Shown here piece by piece: positions 21,557 to 24,181 of a DNA stretch of 24,181 nucleotides. Under the pieces are notes generated by a model. That model was given only the letters and a program-made list of their open reading frames with translations, had not been told where the DNA came from and did not search any database. Every line of letters begins with the position of its first letter. Position 1 is the first letter of the stretch. The stretch is from Ancylobacter polymorphus. GTDB lineage: Bacteria > Pseudomonadota > Alphaproteobacteria > Rhizobiales > Xanthobacteraceae. The DNA lies in NCBI RefSeq assembly GCF_022836935.1, contig NZ_CP083244.1, positions 1 to 24,181 of the forward strand. Reading direction: 5' to 3'. Both the position numbers and the translations under genes were made by a program.

Positions 21557-22777
21557 GTGGCGTCCTATCACCTGTCCGCCCAGATCGTGAAACGCTCGCA
21601 GGGGCGTTCGGTGGTGGCCATGGCCGCCTACCGCTCCGGGGAGCGGCTGCATGACGCCGCCCATGACCGCTTCGCCGACTACAGCAACCGGCGCGGCGTA
21701 GCGTTCACCGAGATCATGGCGCCCGAGGGCAGCGCACCCTGGCTGACCGACCGGCAGACCCTGTGGAATGCCGTGGAGCATGCCGAGAAGCGCAGCGACG
21801 CCCAGCTGGCCCGCGAGATCAATATAGCCCTGCCGCACGAGCTGACCGACGCCGAGCGCGTCGAACTGGTGCGGGCGTTCGTGGCCGAGCAGTTTGTGGG
21901 CCGGGGCATGGTGGCTGATATCGCCATTCACCAGCCGGTGCGGGAGAAGGGCGAGAACCCGCGCAATCACCATGCCCATATCCTCCTGACCCTGCGCCAG
22001 GCCACGCCCTCCGGCCTCCGGGAGGTCAAGACGCGCGAATGGAACGGGCGGGGCATGCTCGACGGCTGGCGCGCCGCGTGGGCGGCCCACCAGAACGACG
22101 CGCTGCGGGCGCGCGGTTTCCGGGTGCAGGTGGACCACCGCACCCTCGCGGCCCAGCGGGCCGAGGCCATGGCCCGGGGAGACCGGCGCGCGGCCAGCCT
22201 CCTCGATCGCATCCCGGAAATCCATGTCGGGCCGCGCGCCCGTCAGGCCGGACGTCAGCAGCGGCCGCTTTCCAGCCGCCCGCGCGAGGCCGGTCCCCGC
22301 CGGTTCTGGGAGAAGGGGGCGCCTGCCCGGCGCCGCGTGGTGGACTACCCGCGCATTGACCGGGGACACCGCATCGACTGGCTGACCAACCTCATGCTCG
22401 GTAACAACGAGCGGGCGAAGGCCCAGGTGGCGAAGCTGGAACGGCAGGCCGCCCGCCTGCGCCACAAGCTCGACCACTGGGACCGGCAGGCCACCTTCCG
22501 CATTGACGGGGCGATCCGGGGGGCCCGGTTCCGCTGGGAGCGAGCGAAGGCGGCCGAGGAGGCGCGGGCGGCACGGGAGCGGGAGCGGCAGAAGCAGACC
22601 CACGCCGCGAAACGCGCGGCGCAGGTGCGCGAGATCATCCGCGAGCTGGAAATGGTGCTGATCGCGGCGCGGGGAGGGCGCGAGGCGGTGCTGGCCCGCC
22701 AGCGGGAGCTTGAGGGCTGGACCCGGAAGCTGGGCCGTGAAGCCCAGCGGGGCAGGGGAGATGCCCGTCAGAGGTAG
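21557..22777 (+). CDS. mobA: MobA/MobL-family relaxase (MobQ)
   Basis: The GTG start at 21557 has GAGGGGAGG upstream, giving 406 residues. The enzyme nicks oriT and stays bound to the 5' end through a tyrosine. The relaxase domain covers about 1-220. YHLSAQIVKRSQGRSVVAMA leads to AAYRSGE, with Tyr25 the likely nucleophile. HAEKRSDAQLAREI is at 75-88, and the metal-binding histidines are in NHHAHILL (137-144). The C-terminal half is basic and helical (KAQVAKLERQAARLRHKLDH, then AARERERQKQTHAAKRAAQV), with no primase or helicase domain. This is shorter than RSF1010 MobA, which carries a primase. With the adjacent oriT and the coupling protein at 185 it makes the plasmid mobilizable. Confidence 0.92.
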   Translation: MASYHLSAQIVKRSQGRSVVAMAAYRSGERLHDAAHDRFADYSNRRGVAFTEIMAPEGSAPWLTDRQTLWNAVEHAEKRSDAQLAREINIALPHELTDAERVELVRAFVAEQFVGRGMVADIAIHQPVREKGENPRNHHAHILLTLRQATPSGLREVKTREWNGRGMLDGWRAAWAAHQNDALRARGFRVQVDHRTLAAQRAEAMARGDRRAASLLDRIPEIHVGPRARQAGRQQRPLSSRPREAGPRRFWEKGAPARRRVVDYPRIDRGHRIDWLTNLMLGNNERAKAQVAKLERQAARLRHKLDHWDRQATFRIDGAIRGARFRWERAKAAEEARAARERERQKQTHAAKRAAQVREIIRELEMVLIAARGGREAVLARQRELEGWTRKLGREAQRGRGDARQR

Positions 22778-22793
22778 GGTGTCAGGAAAAAGC

Positions 22794-22822
22794 TTGACGG
22801 TTTGTATGGTAACGTATATGGT
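22794..22822 (+). promoter_or_regulatory. Promoter of the HigBA-like operon
   Basis: TTGACG (22794-22799) and TATGGT (22817-22822) are 17 bases apart. TATGGTA also occurs at 22805-22811, so a direct repeat overlaps the promoter and may bind the antitoxin. Transcription should begin near 22829, two bases before the toxin start codon, so the message would be nearly leaderless. Confidence 0.7.
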
Positions 22823-22830
22823 ACTAAGCG

Positions 22831-23157
22831 ATGAAGATCGTAGAGTACCTTGAACCGTCCGGCGCCAGTCCTTTCGCTGCGTGGTTCGATGGCCTCGATC
22901 ATCAGGCGGCTGCCAAAGTGACTGTGGCCCTTGCCCGCATCGAGATCGGCAACCTGTCCAGCGTTAAGGCGGTCGGAGCCGGTGTTCTGGAATACCGCAT
23001 CGACTGGGGCCCGGGCTACCGGATCTATTTCGGCAAGCAGGGTGACCAGCTGGTGATCCTGCTTGCCGGCGGCACCAAGCGCCGCCAGCAGCGGGATATC
23101 GTCCAAGCGCAGGGGCGCTGGCACGACTACAAGCAACGAAAGAAGGAGGGCTCGTGA
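22831..23157 (+). CDS. higB: RelE/HigB-type toxin (Gp49-like)
   Basis: This 108-residue protein belongs to the phage Gp49-like/HigB addiction killers, which cleave mRNA at the ribosome. FAAWFDGLDHQAAAKVTVAL is followed by RIEIGNLSSVKAVGAGVLEYRIDWGPGYRIYFG and LVILLAGGTKRRQQRDI, a clear family pattern including the conserved Arg/Tyr of the RIDWGPGYRIYF strand. There is no Shine-Dalgarno site before ATG 22831, which fits a leaderless message. The toxin comes first and the antitoxin second, the usual HigBA order. The stop overlaps the antitoxin start by one base. Confidence 0.88.
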   Translation: MKIVEYLEPSGASPFAAWFDGLDHQAAAKVTVALARIEIGNLSSVKAVGAGVLEYRIDWGPGYRIYFGKQGDQLVILLAGGTKRRQQRDIVQAQGRWHDYKQRKKEGS

Positions 23158-23471
23158 TGTCTCTCACCCGCGATTTCAAGGAAACCATCAAGGCCCGCGC
23201 CGATGCGGACGCCTCGTTCCGCGCGGCCCTGCTTTCCGAGGCGGTTGACCTGCTGCTGAACGGCGAGGTCGATGCCGGAAAGCTGGTGATCCGCGACTAT
23301 ATCAACGCAACGGTCGGTTTTGACGATCTTGCCGAGGAGATCGGCAAGCCGCCGAAAAGCCTGATGCGCATGTTCAGCGCCAAGGGTAACCCGACCGCTG
23401 ACAACCTCTTTGCCGTGCTGCGCCACCTGCAACAGGCCACCGGCGTGCATCTCGCCGTCGCTGTCGCGTGA
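23157..23471 (+). CDS. higA: HigA-type helix-turn-helix antitoxin
   Basis: ATG 23157 lies seven bases after GGAGG and overlaps the toxin stop (TGATG). A GTG three bases earlier is also possible. The 104-residue product has an N-terminal helical part (SLTRDFKETIKARADADASF). A helix-turn-helix follows (FDDLAEEIGKPPKSLMRMFS), then GNPTADNLFAVLRHLQQATG, as usual for antitoxins paired with Gp49-like toxins. It should bind the toxin and repress the promoter at 22794. Confidence 0.88.
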   Translation: MSLTRDFKETIKARADADASFRAALLSEAVDLLLNGEVDAGKLVIRDYINATVGFDDLAEEIGKPPKSLMRMFSAKGNPTADNLFAVLRHLQQATGVHLAVAVA

Positions 23472-23519
23472 TGAACGGGCGCGAGGTCACATCACGTTCC
23501 GCCACGCGGTGGCACAGCC

Positions 23520-23699
23520 ATGGAAGGTTATGCGATCCCTGATATCGCAGAAGGGCGGGAAACCCGCCTCGACGCCCTGCGCCCCGAGATTGATATCGGG
23601 CTCGAAGGTGAGAGCGCGCCCTGGGATCTTTGTGAAATCAGGGCAGAGGCGCGGCGCAGGAAGCAGCTGGCCACGTCGGGCGCCCGTTCAACCCTCTAG
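23520..23699 (+). pseudogene. ParD-like antitoxin C-terminal fragment (59 aa)
   Basis: ATG 23520 to TAG 23699 encodes a short product with RETRLDALRPEIDIGLEGES and DLCEIRAEARRRKQ. This is the C-terminal toxin-binding pattern of ParD-type antitoxins ('LEALRadIq.GLesG...D...ik.rar.r'). The N-terminal RHH part is missing: an in-frame stop lies at 23472 and no RHH strand is readable in any frame upstream. It converges with parE, and the two stop codons share CTAG (23696-23699). It may be a decayed antitoxin or a small anti-toxin peptide still able to bind ParE-type toxins. Confidence 0.5.
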
Positions 23700-24028
23700 C
23701 TGCCGTCTGCCTCATCTTCCGGACGGTCGTGGTAGAGGGCTTCATAATCGCGGCCGCCATAGAACACGTTGGTGATCTCCACGTCCTCACGGACGAGGTA
23801 GGCAATCACCACGGTGCGTTCGAAGGCGACGGTTCGCAGCCCGGGCGCCAGATCCGTCCGCAGACGGCCGCCCAGGGGTGCATCACCGATCTTGCGGCAG
23901 CGGGCCATGATGCGTGTGACGAAGCCTGCCGCGACAGGATGGCTGCCGCTGGTGTCGGCAATGAAGCGGTAGATGTTCTCCAGGTCGGCAAGGGCATCGT
24001 GCCGATAGCTGACCCTAGCCTGCCGCAT
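23696..24028 (-). CDS. parE: ParE-type toxin
   Basis: This is a 110-residue toxin of the RelE/ParE superfamily. ParE relatives poison DNA gyrase. The family pattern is clear: VSYRHDALADLENIYRFIAD near the start, SHPVAAGFVTRIMARCRKIG, GDAPLGGRLRTDLAPGLRTV and VIAYLVREDVEITNVFYGGRDYEAL. It starts inside the last codons of parD (14-base overlap), so the pair is translationally coupled. Length and key Arg residues are normal, so it should be active. Confidence 0.92.
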   Translation of the reverse strand: MRQARVSYRHDALADLENIYRFIADTSGSHPVAAGFVTRIMARCRKIGDAPLGGRLRTDLAPGLRTVAFERTVVIAYLVREDVEITNVFYGGRDYEALYHDRPEDEADGS

Positions 24029-24181
24029 TGGTGCGGGCTTTTCCTTCGTCCTTCAGGAAGCGGGCCATATCCGCCTCGGCTTCTTCCGCGCTCACGCTGG
24101 GGCGGGGATCGTCGAGCGAATGCCGCACACGGGCCCGCAGGGCCTCCAGGCGTTCAGCATACTCCAGCCGCGCGCGCTGCC
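24015..24181 (-). CDS. parD: ParD-type antitoxin, C-terminal part (continues from base 1)
   Basis: The minus strand reads QRARLEYAERLEALRARVRH, then SLDDPRPSVSAEEAEADMAR and FLKDEGKARTNAAG before TAG at 24017-24015. This is the expected toxin-binding tail of ParD. It joins in frame with the N-terminal part at 1-124 if the sequence is circular, giving 96 residues and a normal linker (RDAVRVWQRARLEY). ParE overlaps its end. Confidence 0.88.
   Translation of the reverse strand, partial: QRARLEYAERLEALRARVRHSLDDPRPSVSAEEAEADMARFLKDEGKARTNAAG

Noticed and set aside
21170..22603. Long leftward frame opposite the relaxase
   Set aside because: Antisense shadow of mobA, which carries clear relaxase motifs; the shadow runs through oriT and has no family pattern.

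Overview
The window looks like a complete circular plasmid of about 24.2 kb, opened inside a gene. The minus-strand reading frame that runs off base 1 (a ParD-type antitoxin N-terminus) continues in frame at base 24181 with a ParD C-terminus and stops at 24015. Joined, the two parts give a normal 96-residue antitoxin next to its ParE toxin. High G+C, the RPA-type initiator, the ParA/partition pair, the TraG-like coupling protein and the MobQ-type relaxase suggest an alphaproteobacterial host, most likely an acetic acid bacterium (Acetobacter/Gluconacetobacter/Komagataeibacter group). The taxonomy is inference from family resemblance.

Layout. 1-1804: start of parD and, on the minus strand, a TraG/VirD4-like coupling protein. 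1964-2959: an exported or membrane-tethered protein with a PA14-like C-terminal domain. 2983-8119: a restriction-modification module with somewhat lower G+C. It holds an AT-rich promoter region, four heptad repeats at exact 10-bp spacing, a small ribbon-helix-helix (RHH) regulator, an Eco57I-type adenine methyltransferase and a fused nuclease-methyltransferase-specificity enzyme, with 4-base overlaps between successive genes. 8191-9735: a possible Xer-like site, a GIY-YIG nuclease-like protein and a tyrosine recombinase, also overlapping by 4 bases. 9833-10684: a markedly AT-rich orphan with autotransporter-type beta-strand repeat features. 10772-13547 (minus): a small unknown protein and a large secreted tail-fibre/YadA-like repeat protein. 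13882-15860: a small conserved plasmid protein, an orphan DNA methyltransferase, a convergent unknown gene sharing its stop-codon hairpin, and a possible PD-(D/E)XK nuclease. 15870-19010: maintenance core (partition genes, centromere-like array, repA, 21-bp iterons, AT-rich unwinding region). 19088-20319: an AT-rich cassette of unknown genes between 35-bp direct repeats. 20628-22777: leader element, small conserved ORF, membrane protein, oriT and relaxase. 22794-24181: HigBA-like and ParDE toxin-antitoxin modules plus a ParD-like fragment.

How it works together. RepA, the iterons and the AT-rich region replicate the plasmid. ParA and its small partner, with the TAGC-rich array, segregate it, and two toxin-antitoxin systems hold it in the population. 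It has its own relaxase, oriT and coupling protein but no mating-pair-formation genes, so it is probably mobilizable with a helper type IV secretion system. The accessory load is dominated by DNA modification and cleavage genes (Eco57I-like R-M, GIY-YIG, orphan methyltransferase, PD-(D/E)XK-like protein), together with surface/beta-structure proteins and unknown AT-rich genes.
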